This document shows, piece by piece, positions 9,464 through 20,999 of a stretch of DNA of 64,000 bases; the stretch's first letter is position 1; each line of letters begins with the position of its first letter. The position numbers and the translations under genes were made by a program. The DNA lies in assembly GCA_963930645.1 (NCBI GenBank), contig OZ005660.1:198047427-198111426 (forward strand), written 5' to 3'. The notes below the pieces were generated by a model. That model was not told the DNA's origin. It searched no databases and worked only from the letters and a program-made list of their open reading frames with translations. Source of the stretch: Salticus scenicus (taxonomy: Eukaryota > Arthropoda > Arachnida > Araneae > Salticidae).

Positions 9464-11169
9464 ATGAATGAGGATTTTCCTTCAGGTAGCAAAGATGAGG
9501 CCCTACACAGTGAGGATGAAGAGGAATATATTCCGGATTCTCTTCTAGATATCTCTGATGATGAGCCAGAAAATGAAGGCGAAAACGAACCTAGACCAAA
9601 AGATTCAAGTGCAACAAGAAAGAAACAGAAAAAGAGAAAACTGCGTTGGAAATGGGTTGATAAAGACCTACTACAACATGGTGATGTACAGAATAAACTA
9701 AAACCGAAAGGTAATGCTCTACTAGCCAAAACACCATTGTAAAAGTTCAAAACTGTTCTTGGTAAGGAATTTCTTGAACTTTTGACTTTTGAAAGCAATC
9801 GTTATAGAATACAAAATCGTACCAAGATGAATCCCATAACGATTGACGAAATGAAGATATTTTTAGGTATATCCATGTATATGTCTGTCGTGGATTTACC
9901 TTTCAGACGACGGTACTGGTCACCTCAAACACGCCAGGAAATGGTATCTAATGCTATGACTGTAAATCGCTGGGAAGAAATTTTGTCTGTCATTCATATG
10001 AATGACACGGCCTTGGAAAAAAACCCAGGAAACTCAGGCTATGATCGTCTGCAGAAAATTCGACCCTTGATTGTTCATTTGTACAAATATTTTAGTGACG
10101 CTGCAGATGAGGAGCTATGTCAATGTGTGGACGAACAAATGATCCCTTTTAAAGGTAAACATTCCCTAAAAGTATACATGGTGAAAAAACCTCTCAAGTG
10201 AGGATATAAGGTTTGGGTAAGGGCAGGACAATCTGGATTTGCTTACCAATTTGAGATATACTGGGATAAAATGACAGGAAACTTGAATAAAGAATTTCCA
10301 GACATTGGAGAATCAGATCTAATCGTTATATGCCTCACCCAAGCATTGACAAAATGGAATCTATCTATATTTTGTTAATTTTTTTGCATCACCTCGGTTA
10401 TTAGCTCATTTAAAGAAAAAAGTCTTTATGGAACATGTACCCTCCGTTCAAATCGAACAGAAAGTTGTCCCTTGAAATCGGAAAAAGAAATGAATATATT
10501 GGGAAGAGAAACTTTCAATTATAAAGTAAACGTAAAAAATAATGTCATAGTATGTCAATGGTTCGACAATAAACTTGTCACAGTGGCTTCAAATATACAC
10601 AGTGTTTATAAAACAACACGAGTAAAACGTTATGACAGAAAGAACAAAACATATATTGAGGTTGAGCACCCCCCTTTGATTGGAAACTATAATCATAACA
10701 TGGGAGGCGTCGATAAATGTGATATGCTGTTGTCACTGTACAGGACACATCTGAAAAACAAAAAATGGTACAAAAGGGTACCATTTCCTTTTATGGATGT
10801 TACCGTGATACATTCTTGGCTACTTTACAAAGCTGTAATACCACAATGTTCCATGCAACTAGGAGTTTTCAAGATGTCCATTGCCAGAGGACTAATACAA
10901 GCAGTATCAAGAGTAATTGATGACCAAGATACAGAAGACTTACGTAAACAAGGTACATTGTCAGTGGAAAAACCTACCAAAAAAATGCCTGTCAAAGCAA
11001 GCTCTGTCCTCATGGATGTCCGCTACGATGGAGTGGAGCATTTTGCCAGACAAACATCAAATAGGGCTCAAAGGTGTAATCTACATATTCCTGAGTAAAA
11101 TGCAATGTTTATTTGTGTATCGATGGAAAAAGTGACTGCTTTTATTATTTTCATCACAAGAATTGTTAA
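9464..11169 (+). pseudogene. piggyBac transposase, multiply disrupted
   Basis: The product would be the DDE_Tnp_1_7-type transposase that cuts at TTAA. It begins at ATG 9464 with the usual acidic N-terminus. The same frame, apart from a TAA at 9740 and a TGA at 10199, carries MKIFLGISMYM, RRYWS and CVDEQMIPFKGKHS with the first catalytic Asp. A frame change near 10370 precedes the VNFFASPRLLAHL block, where Val occupies the position of the second catalytic Asp (DNFF in relatives). Then come YGTCTLRSNR and NMGGVDKCD with the third Asp. The C-terminal cysteine-rich domain (KCNVYLC, DCFYYFHH) lies in a third frame at about 11095-11166. Family motifs are from general knowledge, and the breaks are read directly. 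Confidence 0.9.
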
Positions 11170-11739
11170 AACTTCTACTTTAGATATCCAGTTTCTATAT
11201 GCATACTGTCCACTACAGTGGACAAACCGTAGCTTTTAAAATAAACAAAATTTTGATGAAACAATTTTTTTCCCTGATTTTTGGGGCTATTTTAAATAGG
11301 AAAAACACAATAATTTCCTTTAAAATTTTGCAGGTGATTAATATGCAAGAAAGGGTTAAGTACTAGAACTTTAATGAAAAAAATCATTGCATTACAGTAA
11401 AAATCAAAATATCTTTAACGGTCAATTTATTACCAAAAAAAAAAAAAAAAAGAAAAAAAGAACAATTGGATGATTATGATTTTGTATTACACAAGCAAAA
11501 TAAAATTTCTGTCATTAGTTAATTTAACAAATACTCTTCAGAAAAAAAAACGGAAATCAGCTGCAAAGTCTCATTCCTGATATTTTATTCACGTAGGATT
11601 ATTTTTTGTGGGAATTCGTGGACAGTGTTTTTAGATACACCATTACAGAAAAGTCCTTCGAATATCTTCACACATAAGGATACTACGGAAAAGTGCGCGT
11701 TTAGATCATCTCTCCGATCGTGCAGAGCATATTTCACAC

Positions 11740-12783
11740 TCATGACTTACTCTGTGTGTGAATGCGTAAATGTTTATTTAGAGTTTCCTTTCGTGAGAAA
11801 CCTTCAGAACAAACTTCACAAACACATGGCTTATCTTCCTTATGAATGCGTAAATGCCTATTTAAATCTTCTTTAGTAGTGTATCCCTTCGAACAAACTT
11901 CACAGATGAATGGCTTTTCTCCTGTATGTGTGCGTAGATGTGAATTTAAACGTCTTTTAAAATAAAAACCTTTAGTACAAATTTCACACACATATGGCTT
12001 TTCTTCAGTATGAGTGAGTAAATGCCTATTTAAATCACTTTTCTTAGAGAATCTTTTATAACAAACTTCACAAACGTATGGCTTTTCTCCTGTATGCGTG
12101 CGTAAGTGTATTTTTAAATGATTTTTCTCAGAGTATCTTTTAGAACAAATTTCACACGCATATGGCTTTTCTCTCGTATGAGTGCGTAGATGTGAATTTA
12201 AATTTCCTTTTTGAGAAAAACCTTTGGAACAAATTTCGCACACATATGGCTTTTCTCCTGTATGAGTGCGTGAGTGGCTGTTTAAATTACTTTTAGTAGC
12301 GAATCCTTTCGAACAAACTTCACAAACGTATGGCTTTTCTCCTGTATGAGTGCGTGAGTGGCTGTTTAAATGATTTTTATAAGAGAATCCTTTTGAACAA
12401 ACTTTACAAACATATGGCTTTTCTCCTGTTGTGTGTAAGTGTCTTTGTAGATGAGTTTTGTCAGAGAATTCTTTAAAACAGATTTCACACATATATTTTT
12501 CTCTTGTATGAGTGCCTAGATTTGAATTTAGATGACCCTTTTCAGAAAAATCTTTGGAACAGATTTCACACAGATTTAGGTTTTCTCCTGTATGAATTTG
12601 TAATTGTGAATTTGGACAGTCCTTTCGAAAAAACCCTCTAGAACAGATTTCACACACATATGGCTTTTCGCCTGTGTGATAGCGTAAATGTGTTTTTAAG
12701 TCACTCTTTTGAGAAAAATCTTTAGAAGAAATTCCACACACATATGACTTTTCTTTTGTATGAGTAACTATATGTGTATTCAT
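11740..12783 (-). CDS. C2H2 zinc-finger protein, 12-finger array
   Basis: The 347-residue open frame begins at ATG 12783 and is almost entirely C2H2 fingers, probably a nuclear DNA-binding protein. Fingers 5-12 are canonical, spaced by H-T-G-E-K-P-type linkers with bodies like YVCEVCSKGF...L..H...H. Fingers 1-4 are damaged: finger 1 has Ser for its second Cys, finger 2 Gln and finger 3 Asn for the first His, and finger 4 has a shortened His spacing. No KRAB, ZAD or BTB domain is visible, so a 5' exon may be missing. After the stop at 11740, a further finger start (ECEICSA) appears in another frame. Its 3' flank matches that of the plus-strand finger gene at 50828. It is alternatively an intronless partial copy. 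Confidence 0.8.
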   Translation of the reverse strand: MNTHIVTHTKEKSYVCGISSKDFSQKSDLKTHLRYHTGEKPYVCEICSRGFFRKDCPNSQLQIHTGENLNLCEICSKDFSEKGHLNSNLGTHTREKYMCEICFKEFSDKTHLQRHLHTTGEKPYVCKVCSKGFSYKNHLNSHSRTHTGEKPYVCEVCSKGFATKSNLNSHSRTHTGEKPYVCEICSKGFSQKGNLNSHLRTHTREKPYACEICSKRYSEKNHLKIHLRTHTGEKPYVCEVCYKRFSKKSDLNRHLLTHTEEKPYVCEICTKGFYFKRRLNSHLRTHTGEKPFICEVCSKGYTTKEDLNRHLRIHKEDKPCVCEVCSEGFSRKETLNKHLRIHTQSKS

Positions 12784-13260
12784 ATTTTTTATACAAATTA
12801 CTTAACTGAATATAAGTCATAAATATATGGTATTTTCTTTAAATAAAAGTACTGATATAGAGATTTTTTTTCTTAGAAAATATTTTAAAACATACATCTG
12901 AATGACAATAATTTTACTAAATATATTATTGAACATAAAATAAGGGGAAAAAAATCATTAAAAAATTTATTGACATCCTTCTGTTAATGGGCACTTCCCA
13001 TCTGACGTCAGAGGCCGCATGATAGAGGAAAAACAAATAGCAGACCAATTTGACATTTGACATTTATAGTTACCACGGATTAGGAGATTCTACTCCGTGA
13101 TAGTTACAATGACTTTCATTTCGATTGCTTCATATTTTTACAGAAATTCACAGAATTACGTGCACACCACGGAGTAAAGAGACAGGAGAAGAAGGTAACG
13201 CTGAAATTTTGTGATGTCTTTTTCTAATGTTTACAGATGGCGCCAGCGTACAATCCTTCC
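12784..13260. other. Upstream region of the minus-strand finger gene
   Basis: No coding feature is seen. A GCACACCACGGAGTAA motif near 13160 is shared, in inverse orientation, with about 45830 in the SINE-like repeat region. A short inverted pair around 13075-13115 (CACGGATTAG... / ...CTACTCCGTG) is also present. Confidence 0.4.
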
Positions 13261-13263
13261 TTC

Positions 13264-13905
13264 CAACGAGATATATAAATTAGAGTGCTGATTCAATGGA
13301 TGAAGGATTAACTTTCCGTGGTTCAAGATGAATCACGTGACATGCTCGAATAGGTTGCTGTGTTTGGCCCTTTATCGCTATTTTGGCATTTAAGCTATCA
13401 GTTCGACAAATTATCATTATTATTAGGTAACATGACAGTCCTATGACCGAAATAAATTGTTTTTAAAATAATTTTACACGTATTTCACATTTTAATAAAT
13501 AATAAAATATTTTTTTTCATCGTTTCTCAACAAAGTTTAAAAGTGTTTATAAAAGAACATTTAAACTTTTAAAGAGCTAAATTTAACAACAAATAATAAT
13601 TTTTCAACTATTTTTAAGCACTTTGTCGGTTAAAATTCAACTACACGAAATAAAAGAGAAGTAAAATAAAAATCAAAATGATTTAGAACAAAAGAATATT
13701 AAAGTACGTAAGTAAACAAAAACATTGACGTTTATGACTTAAGCGAAGAACAATCTCCAAACCGTTGCCATAGAAATTTACTGAAAATAAGCTGTTACCA
13801 AGGGAACCATCGAATACGCAGGTGCAAGGAGAGCATGTCAAATGACTCATCTTGGACCTTCTCAAGGGTTACCATTTATCACTCTACTTTATATATCTCG
13901 TTGCT
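13264..13905. repeat. Inverted pair around AACGAGATATATAAA
   Basis: The sequence AACGAGATATATAAATTAGAGTG at about 13265 recurs inverted at 13877-13905 with one central change and similar flanks (CCTTCC / GCTTCC). The arms could be ends of a roughly 0.65-kb element or divergent TATA-containing modules. I see no target duplication that decides it. The interior holds no convincing coding sequence. Confidence 0.4.
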
Positions 13906-14399
13906 TCCTTCTCTCTAGCTTCCGCAATGTTATTCAATGGGGAAATGTCTCGTTTTAATTATTTTTTTAAAAATAATATCAAGCTGAAAAAATTTCGATT
14001 GAAAGCAAATTTCATTAAATAGAGTATTCTAACCAACATGTTTTTTTTAAGAGCCATTTTATACTAATTTTACTTTGAAAGAAAGCTTTTAAAAAATGAC
14101 GATTCTTATGAACCGAAGCTAGCTAAAACAGACAATTGGGAGGAAGGAGAATGGATGAAATTTTGTAAAGAAAAAAAAAATAAACTTACTTTAGGTGCAG
14201 AAAACACGAACTCGGACTTTATTTTTCTCATAGGGCTTTTTTTTGTTTTTCTTATCACTATCATAGCCTGTTGTACAACTAGGAACGAAGCATTTATTTG
14301 AAACATCTGAATTATGCAGTTTTAAGAACTTACAAAGAAATTAAATTGCTTAAAATAAAAAAATTTAAATGTACTTCAGCAAAATTCTATTGAAAACAA

Positions 14400-14475
14400 C
14401 AGTATATCCGCGCCGCGAATTTGGAAAATGCCTACTTCTCAGAACCTTGGCGAGAAAATTCTTGGCGCACAACAT
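14400..14475 (+). repeat. Dispersed module shared with 45.65-45.73 kb
   Basis: The stretch GAATTTGGAAAATGCCT...CTCAGAACCTTGGCGAGAAAA occurs here and, inverted, at about 45670-45725. It is flanked by GCGCCGCG in one case and GGCGCGGATGC in the other. Function unknown. The copy at 45.7 kb lies in a repeat that also shares pieces with both zinc-finger neighbourhoods. Confidence 0.5.
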
Positions 14476-14599
14476 ATTTTAAGGGAAAAATATGAAAATA
14501 TGGAAACTAATCATTGATTGAATCAAACCTGTCAGAATGAATCAAGAATGAATGAATCATCGATTCACATCCACCGTACGTGCTTGCATTCGTATCGTA

Positions 14600-15389
14600 G
14601 TATAAAAATAAAACATTTTGTTTAATAAAAAAAAAATAATTTTCCTCACATTTAATTGAATGAAAAGCGATTACTTTACAGAAGACATTTTTTTTTTCTT
14701 TTGTGTTTAAAATGTGCTAAATAAAAATACAAATTTATTACAGATAACTTTTTTTACCAATATGTAAACGTATCATAATAAATTTCTCCACTAATTTATT
14801 AACTTTATCATTCAATATTTTTCGTTATTCAATATAAATTATTTTTATTCAAATAAATTAATTTATACTTTTACATATTTCTTCTGAAGTATTCTTTCTT
14901 TCTGTCTCATTTTCGTAAAGGGGAAAAAAATTGTAATCCTTGGTAAAGTAATGATGTACTTAAGTAATTACTAACATAAGTAATTAAGTAAAATGTTTGT
15001 TAGGTAATATTAATTTTGATTAATGCAGAGTTTTTTTTCTTTGCCTAACTCTGAAATTAAGTATAGCATGCACAGTTTTATTTATTGATTAATTTTTACA
15101 ATAGCAACACATTGATTTTCTTCTATTTACTTATTTAGATTAATAAATAAATAAGGCTCACTTTCTAAAAATTTAACTAATTCAAATGTTTGTGCAGGTA
15201 TAGATTGATTATATTGATAATATGATTAATTGCATGTATTATAATCTCTTCCTTTGAATGAAATTTCTAATTATTTTTATGTAAATGATTTTTAACTCTA
15301 TTTATTTCAGTAATAATCTTGCTTTAGTAAAAATGAACTATGTCCAAACATTTAAAAGTATTTATATAATCTTAATATATATATATATA
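14600..15389. other. AT-rich non-coding stretch
   Basis: No open frame of note and no inverted or tandem organisation beyond simple AT richness. It ends in the TA run into which the Helitron inserted. Confidence 0.5.
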
Positions 15390-16930
15390 TCTAATATATA
15401 AAATTCTCGTGTCACAGTGTTTGTTACCCTCCAAAACGGCTTAACCTATTTTAATGAAATTTTGTATGTACATTCGGTAGGTCTGCTAATAGGTTCTTAT
15501 CTATTAATGAAAGTTGTAACTTAATTAGTTCTTTCTTAATTAATTTTTAACCAACTCTTTCAACAACTTTTCTACCTAGATGGCGTGAGTTGTCCGTTGG
15601 ATGTATGGATGTTTGTTATTCAATCACGTCACAACGGTTAAACGGATCTGGATAAAATTTGGTACCGAGATAGATAATAATCTGGAATAGGACATATGCT
15701 ACTATTTAGGATCTGGATAAAATTTGGTACCGAGATAGATAATAATCTGAAATAGGACATATGCTACTATTTGATTAGATTTTTTAAAATTAATTAAAAT
15801 ATGAAAATAATAAACTGGTAATTACCTTAATATAAGCCATTTAAATTTTTAATTGTTGCCAAAAAAGTTTATGAGGTATTTTTATTTATTTTTTTATTTA
15901 TTTTTTTTATTTTTTTCAACATAAAATGAAATATACTTTCACGCGAAAAATAAAAATTACTAAATGTTAAATTGGTGAATGAGAAAATAATGCCTTTATA
16001 ATTAAAATAAAATATTAATAGTAATATGATCTGAATTTTATTTCATAGCATTTTTTATATACCTCAACTTTATATGTATATATATTGCACGGATGAATTA
16101 CGCTAGGCATAAAAGATAATTCAGCATTATATTAAAGGTATTTACTTATTGATAATACTGGACAAATTTTTAAATTTTGATGCTGAAGTAGATCGGACAT
16201 ATTTCGCCTAGGACAGCCACTTAAAGCCAAGTAGCTCATCAAAAATATAACTAAATTATAAAGTATTGAAAAAGAGAAAGAGATAGAAAGATATAGGAAC
16301 AATAATCGCATAAATTATATTTTGGTCTAAAACGGCGACAAATTTCAAATAACGCCAAGGGGAGCTATATTAAGTTTGTACCATGTTGAGGTTTACATAT
16401 TAATTAATTAATTTATTTTTTTATATACCAACTACTATTAACTAAGAATGAAGTATATATAACCACAAAATAATAAAAATAATAATTGTCTCATGCAATA
16501 GACGTAGCCGATCATAGCATATTGTAATATTAAATTTGGCTTGAAATTGCTGTCATTTTATGGTTGATCGATTAAATCAAATAAATATAGGAAATAACTT
16601 GAAAGCAAATATTATGTACATCACGCATAATGTTGTTCTTATGTAATTGGTATTCAAATATAAAAAAGCTACTTCAAATTTTTCGATACTGTTTGTATCG
16701 TATATGATAAGCACCCAAATGGAAGCCCACGGGTAAGCTATTGTCGCAGGCAATAGGGACAGGCACCGGAGACTGCGAGGATGAACAGTTCGATGCCAAA
16801 GGCAGCGGGAACTCAAAGTGAGCTTTTGAGAGATTTCAGTATTTTTTTTTTTTTTCTTTTTTTAATAAAGCTATATAGAAAAGAGTTTCTTTTAAATATA
16901 GTGACCAGCGAAGCGGGCAAAGCCTGCTAG
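15390..16930 (+). mobile_element. Non-autonomous Helitron with both termini
   Basis: The 5' end is TC followed by TAATATATAAAATTCTCGTG, and the 3' end is a hairpin (AGCGGGC AAA GCCTGCT) closing in CTAG. Insertion is between A and T, and both flanks are TA microsatellite, consistent with Helitron target preference and lack of duplication. It is 1541 bp with no Rep/helicase frame. Internally it has a tandem duplication of about 60 bp (15649-15770, starting GGATCTGGATAAAATTTGG). Termini are read directly, and the class rests on the TC / hairpin / CTRR / A-T target rules. Confidence 0.82.
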
Positions 16931-17151
16931 TATATATATATATATATATAACCTTTCATTTTTAAAATTTCATGCAAACAATTCTCCATTCAGAGGCCTT
17001 TTTTGTAGCCTTTTATATTGTTACAACTTGATGTGGACAAAAAAAAAATATTATATTTGAAAATTAAATTTTTATTATTGAGAAATTTTTAGTTATGTTG
17101 GTAAAAATGATTTTTCGAAGCAAATTTAGAAAATACGCATTTTTTAATTAA

Positions 17152-17388
17152 GCCTCGCTTTCCCAACATCAAGGCGTTACTGCAGAAAAATCGCTTTCAG
17201 GTGCCGCTTGGCAAGTTTGGCAAAAATCACCAGCACAGAACCTTTTTGTACAATTTAGAAGTTGCAACATTCCACTAATTATGTTTGCTATCTCCTGACG
17301 AATTAGCACACTTCTTAAATGAGGCGGGCTTAACTAAATTTCACTTCAAAATAGGGTCGAAGTTTAACCCATCTTGGGAAAGCGAGGG
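17152..17388. mobile_element. TTAA-flanked MITE (237 bp)
   Basis: Termini GCCTCGCTTTCCCAACAT (left) and CCCTCGCTTTCCCAAGAT (right, read inward) match at 16 of 18 positions and are flanked by TTAA on each side (17148-17151 and 17389-17392). TTAA targets are used by piggyBac and Kolobok families. The element is too short to encode a transposase. Confidence 0.75.
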
Positions 17389-17459
17389 TTAAACTCTACC
17401 AATAATAGCACAAAGATATAGAAAACCACTAAGAGTCAACTTGAGGATATTTCCAAAAA

Positions 17460-18965
17460 ATCATTATTGGTTTTCTGCAATTTTCGATTTTGGGGAGAAG
17501 TTACGAGGAGGCAAATTCAAGTCCCCCTTTTAGCACTAAATTTGCCTGGGGAAATATATAGAATCACAAATTTTAGTGTGTGGCTTATTTATGTGTGCCT
17601 GACACCTATTGTAATGGGATTTTGGGAAAGTTCCCAATTGGGGGGAGGGGGGCAATAAACCTGTTTCCAAGCATAACTTTGCTTCAAATTATCTCAGCAA
17701 GATTAATTTTATGTGTCGGTTGTTTATGCCTTCCCAACACACACTGTAAAGGGATTTGTACGCAATTTCTTCCTCCCTCCTTTGCAGGTGGATAGGGAGG
17801 CAAAAATATGTTTATAAGAGTAACTCCGCTCCAAATTATCTCAGGGTAGTGATTTTTTAACATGTCGATTGACTATGTGTTCTCAAGACATATACTACAA
17901 AGAGATTTTGTAAAATTCCACATTATCCCCCTTGGGGGTTGGAGAGGAGAAAACATATTTCCAAGTGCAAATCTGCTCCGAACTATCTTAGGTGATTTTT
18001 TATGTGCGGGCTGGTTATGAGTTTCCAACACACACTGTGAAAGTATTTTGTGAAATTTCCCCTTTCCTCCCTTTAAGGGTGTTGAGTAGGGGGCAAAAGC
18101 ACCTTTTAAAGTGTAACTGCTCCAAAGTACATAGATACCGAGTCTACTGTTTTTGGCGGGGACTTCAGACTGGAAAAATTTTATAGCTGATTTTAGTAAT
18201 ACTAATCGTCGAAAATATATATATCATATTCCATTTAAAAATACCAATGTGAATTTTGATTTAAAAGGTTAAAAACAGCAGCTATGAAATTATCTCATGA
18301 AAGTGATTTTTTGATATGTCGATTGGTTATGTGTATTCAACACACACAAACTACAAAGAGATTATTTGAAATTCTGTGCCATCTCCCCTCTTGAGGGTTG
18401 GGGGGGGGAGATTAAAATGCATGCGTAACTCTGTTCCAAATAATCTTAGAATGGCAATTTTTGATGTGTGGACTGCTTATGCATATTCCACACACACTAC
18501 AAAGTGATTTTGTGAAATTCCACACTACCGCCCCTTTGGGGTGGGGGTAAACTCTGCAGTAACTCTTCATGCGTAACTCTGCAGTAAATTATCTTAAGAA
18601 GGAGATTTTCGATGTGTGAGTCAGTTATATATATCGAACTCATAATATAAAATTATTTAGCAAAATTCCCTCCTCCTTCTTCCATTTAAGAGTGGGGAGG
18701 GGGTAAAAACACATTTTAAAATGTAGTGCTGCTTCAAATAATCTCAGGATCCTGATTTTTAATGTGTTGGTTAGGTATGTGTATGCAACATGTACTATAA
18801 AGGGATTTTGTGAAGTGTGGAAAGTGGAAAAACCTTTACCGAAGGTAGCGAGAACTTTAACTTAGATTTTGACTAATTTCAATGATTTTTTAAAATTATT
18901 AATGGTATAGCGTTTTGAAAATTCATTTCAATATAATGACCAGCGAAACAGGCAAAGCCTGCTAG
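17460..18965 (+). mobile_element. Tandem array ending in a Helitron-type 3' hairpin
   Basis: About eight diverged units of roughly 165-180 bp run from 17460 to 18830. Each contains an AACACACACTGTAAAGGGATTTTGT-like stretch, then C-rich/G-rich CCCC..GGGG sequence, then CTCCAAATTATCTCAG. Several G-rich open frames here are products of the repeat. The segment ends at 18962-18965 in CTAG after the hairpin CAGGCAAAGCCTG, preceded by GACCAGCGAA exactly as in the Helitron at 16930. A 5' TC terminus was not found, so the left boundary is open. Confidence 0.65.
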
Positions 18966-18999
18966 TACATTATAAAAGAGCATCAAAGAACTGGCATTT

Positions 19000-19295
19000 A
19001 AAAGTAATAATTACAAAACTTTGAATAAACACCATAAAAGCAAGAACTTCCAACAGTTGTTTCGGGTCAAAAGAAAACCTAGCCCTTCGTCAAGGGAATA
19101 AAGTAGGCACGAGTGCTGTAACAAAGCAGCAACACAGTGCAACCTGCAACAGTGTGTTGTCGCTTCTTTTACAGCACTCGTGTGTACTTTTTTTGCCTGA
19201 TGAAGGGTTTTTTTTTTTTTTTTTTTAACCTGAAACAATTGTTGCGAGTGTTTGCTTCTATGGTGTTTATTCAAAGTTTTATACTTAGTAATAAT
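19000..19295. mobile_element. Foldback MITE, copy 1
   Basis: The arms 19003-19090 and about 19195-19292 are inverted copies: TACAAAACTTTGAATAAACAC, then ACAGTTGTTTCGGGTC on the left, mirrored as CTGAAACAATTGTT and GTGTTTATTCAAAGTTTTATA on the right. Related copies are at 57340-57610 and, as one arm, 42440-42610. No transposase is present. Confidence 0.7.
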
Positions 19296-19299
19296 ACAT

Positions 19300-19869
19300 T
19301 TTCCTATTAAAAAAAAAAATTTAAAGAGTAAAATTTACTGTCATTCACTTAATTTTCAAAGTACACCTGATCATTTTTTTTTTTCCCCATAGATTTGGTA
19401 AAATAGAAATTTTGGCCAATGACAGTCCTTCGTATGTTGTCATTCTTTCTATCAAGGCACCCTAGTATAACTTACTTGTCAATATTGTAGCCATATTTAT
19501 ATTAATAATTTAAACTTGAAAAAGAAAATCTTTATTAAATGACGAATTAATTGCCTTAACGATGTTACACATTCATACATTTTAATAAATTATAGCTATA
19601 TTTTAATACAGTTGTACATATTTTTTATCAATAGTTCCTTAATATGGAAGCCTATTTTTAAGATTAATAAAACAAATATTTAAAATTGAGCTATTTCACT
19701 ATGCATAGAAATCTGTATAGTAGCGATCACTTCCATGCATGTGAACTCACTTTGCAACCATTAAAACCAAAAGAGAAAAAAACATCACTGGATACAACTT
19801 ACACATTTTGGATGAAAATCTGTATAGCAGTAGTCACGGTACCATACATGTATGCTTGCTTAGCTAGCA

Positions 19870-19901
<32 letters not shown>

Positions 19902-19950
19902 TCTGACGTGGACACCACGACTTCCTTATACATCTATTGGAATATACATA
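19300..19950. other. Non-coding stretch with A-rich run
   Basis: AT-rich sequence with two imperfect copies of an ATGAAAATCTGTATAG...CATGCAT-like segment around 19700 and 19810, and a run of 24 A at 19870-19900. No gene is recognised. Confidence 0.45.
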
Positions 19951-19952
19951 TG

Positions 19953-19960
19953 GTTATGGA
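19953..19960. repeat. 8-bp target duplication GTTATGGA, left copy
   Basis: GTTATGGA directly precedes the hAT-type terminus at 19961 and is repeated exactly at 41516-41523, directly after the opposite terminus. Confidence 0.82.
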
Positions 19961-20189
19961 CAGTGTTGTGCACGAACGCGTTCATTTGAACGCGTTCGTG
20001 AGCGTAGCTCAAAAATTTTGAGTTTTGAGTTGAACTTCGCTCGTTTTTTAAATTATGAACTTGAGTTGAGCGTAGTTCGTTTTTTACACGAACTTGAGCG
20101 TGAAAAAGCAATTCAAGCTCAAACTCATATTAAATATTTCTGTCTGAAATATGGAAAGGAAAGTAGAAGATGAGAAGGACAGAAAAAAA

Positions 20190-20330
20190 AAAAATAACTC
20201 GGCAAAATGGATCTCGGAAAAAAGGGCATTTGGAATAAAAGGCACAGGTAAAAAGGGCACCAGATAAAAGGGCACTCGGAAAAAAGGGCACCTGGAAAAA
20301 AGGGCACCGGGAGAAAGGGTACTTTTGCAA
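20190..20330 (+). repeat. Minisatellite of 17-20-bp units
   Basis: About seven degenerate repeats of AAAAAAGGGCACCGG-like sequence. Three overlapping minus-strand frames read CPFF..PF repeats from it and are artefacts. Confidence 0.75.
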
Positions 20331-20439
20331 TTTGCGAATCGCAAAAACAATAAACATCAACTAATGAATTTAAAGAATGATTTTCATAACATATTTTTAG
20401 AAATTTCAATCAATTAAATTGGAACCACTTTCACTTAGT

Positions 20440-20960
20440 ATATACTTGGAGGAAGGGGGGGGGGGGGTCCAGGAGCATATTGAAAGAGAATAATTGTTTT
20501 TATATCTCCTTCTTACTGATTTTAATGAAATTTTGTCCAATATTCACTTGCTGTTTATGACAAAAAATGCAGTGTCACACATACTTCGGGATCTGAAAGA
20601 TTTTTTTTTTTCTTTTTAATATCATCTTGTTACCGATTTTAACGATATTCCGTATTATAACTATCACTTATTCTTTACGAAAATCACAATAAGTGTAAAA
20701 TAAAGCTTAGGGGACAAAGGGTTTGTGTAGATGCAAAAAAGAATTTTTTAAACCACTCTATTATAGATTGAAATAAAATTACAAAAGTGTTACACATATC
20801 TTGGAGGGTGGAGGGAAAAGAGGCAAAATGATTGTTTTTATATCACCATGTGAACTATTTCTCTGGAACTTTGTATAAATATAACTTAATCTTTGTTAAA
20901 ATTATAGTAAATGATATATAGTTGAAGGGAGGCAAAAGGAGGGGGGAGGGGATTTTCACT
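20440..20960 (+). repeat. Tandem array of about 170-bp units
   Basis: Three diverged units each have a G-rich block (GGAGGAAGGGGG, GGAGGGTGGAGGG, GGAGGGGGGAGGG), then TTGTTTTTATATC, then a TTTTAATGAAATTTTGT-like stretch. The style matches arrays found next to Helitron ends elsewhere in the window. Confidence 0.5.
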
Positions 20961-20999
20961 ATTTCTTTTTTATGTCACATTTTGAGCTTTGTAATATAA

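Larger units (their letters stand above)
8786..11355 (+). mobile_element. piggyBac transposon, complete ends
   Basis: The 2570-bp element is flanked by the piggyBac target TTAA at 8782-8785 and 11356-11359. Its termini are CCCTTTGTTGCAT on the left and, read inward from the right, CCCTTTCTTGCAT (12 of 13 identical). A 16-bp palindrome lies at 8802-8817 and 9204-9219 on the left and 11208-11223 on the right, with a one-mismatch copy at 9151-9166. One transposase-derived gene fills the middle and is broken in several places. Confidence 0.95.

Noticed and set aside
17467..18186. Several 60-70-codon plus-strand frames
   Set aside because: They fall on the diverged tandem array, shift frames between units and show no conserved peptide.
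20084..20409. Three overlapping minus-strand frames rich in Cys-Pro-Phe
   Set aside because: They read the 17-20-bp minisatellite in all three frames. Open frames in every phase show the DNA repeat is the cause.
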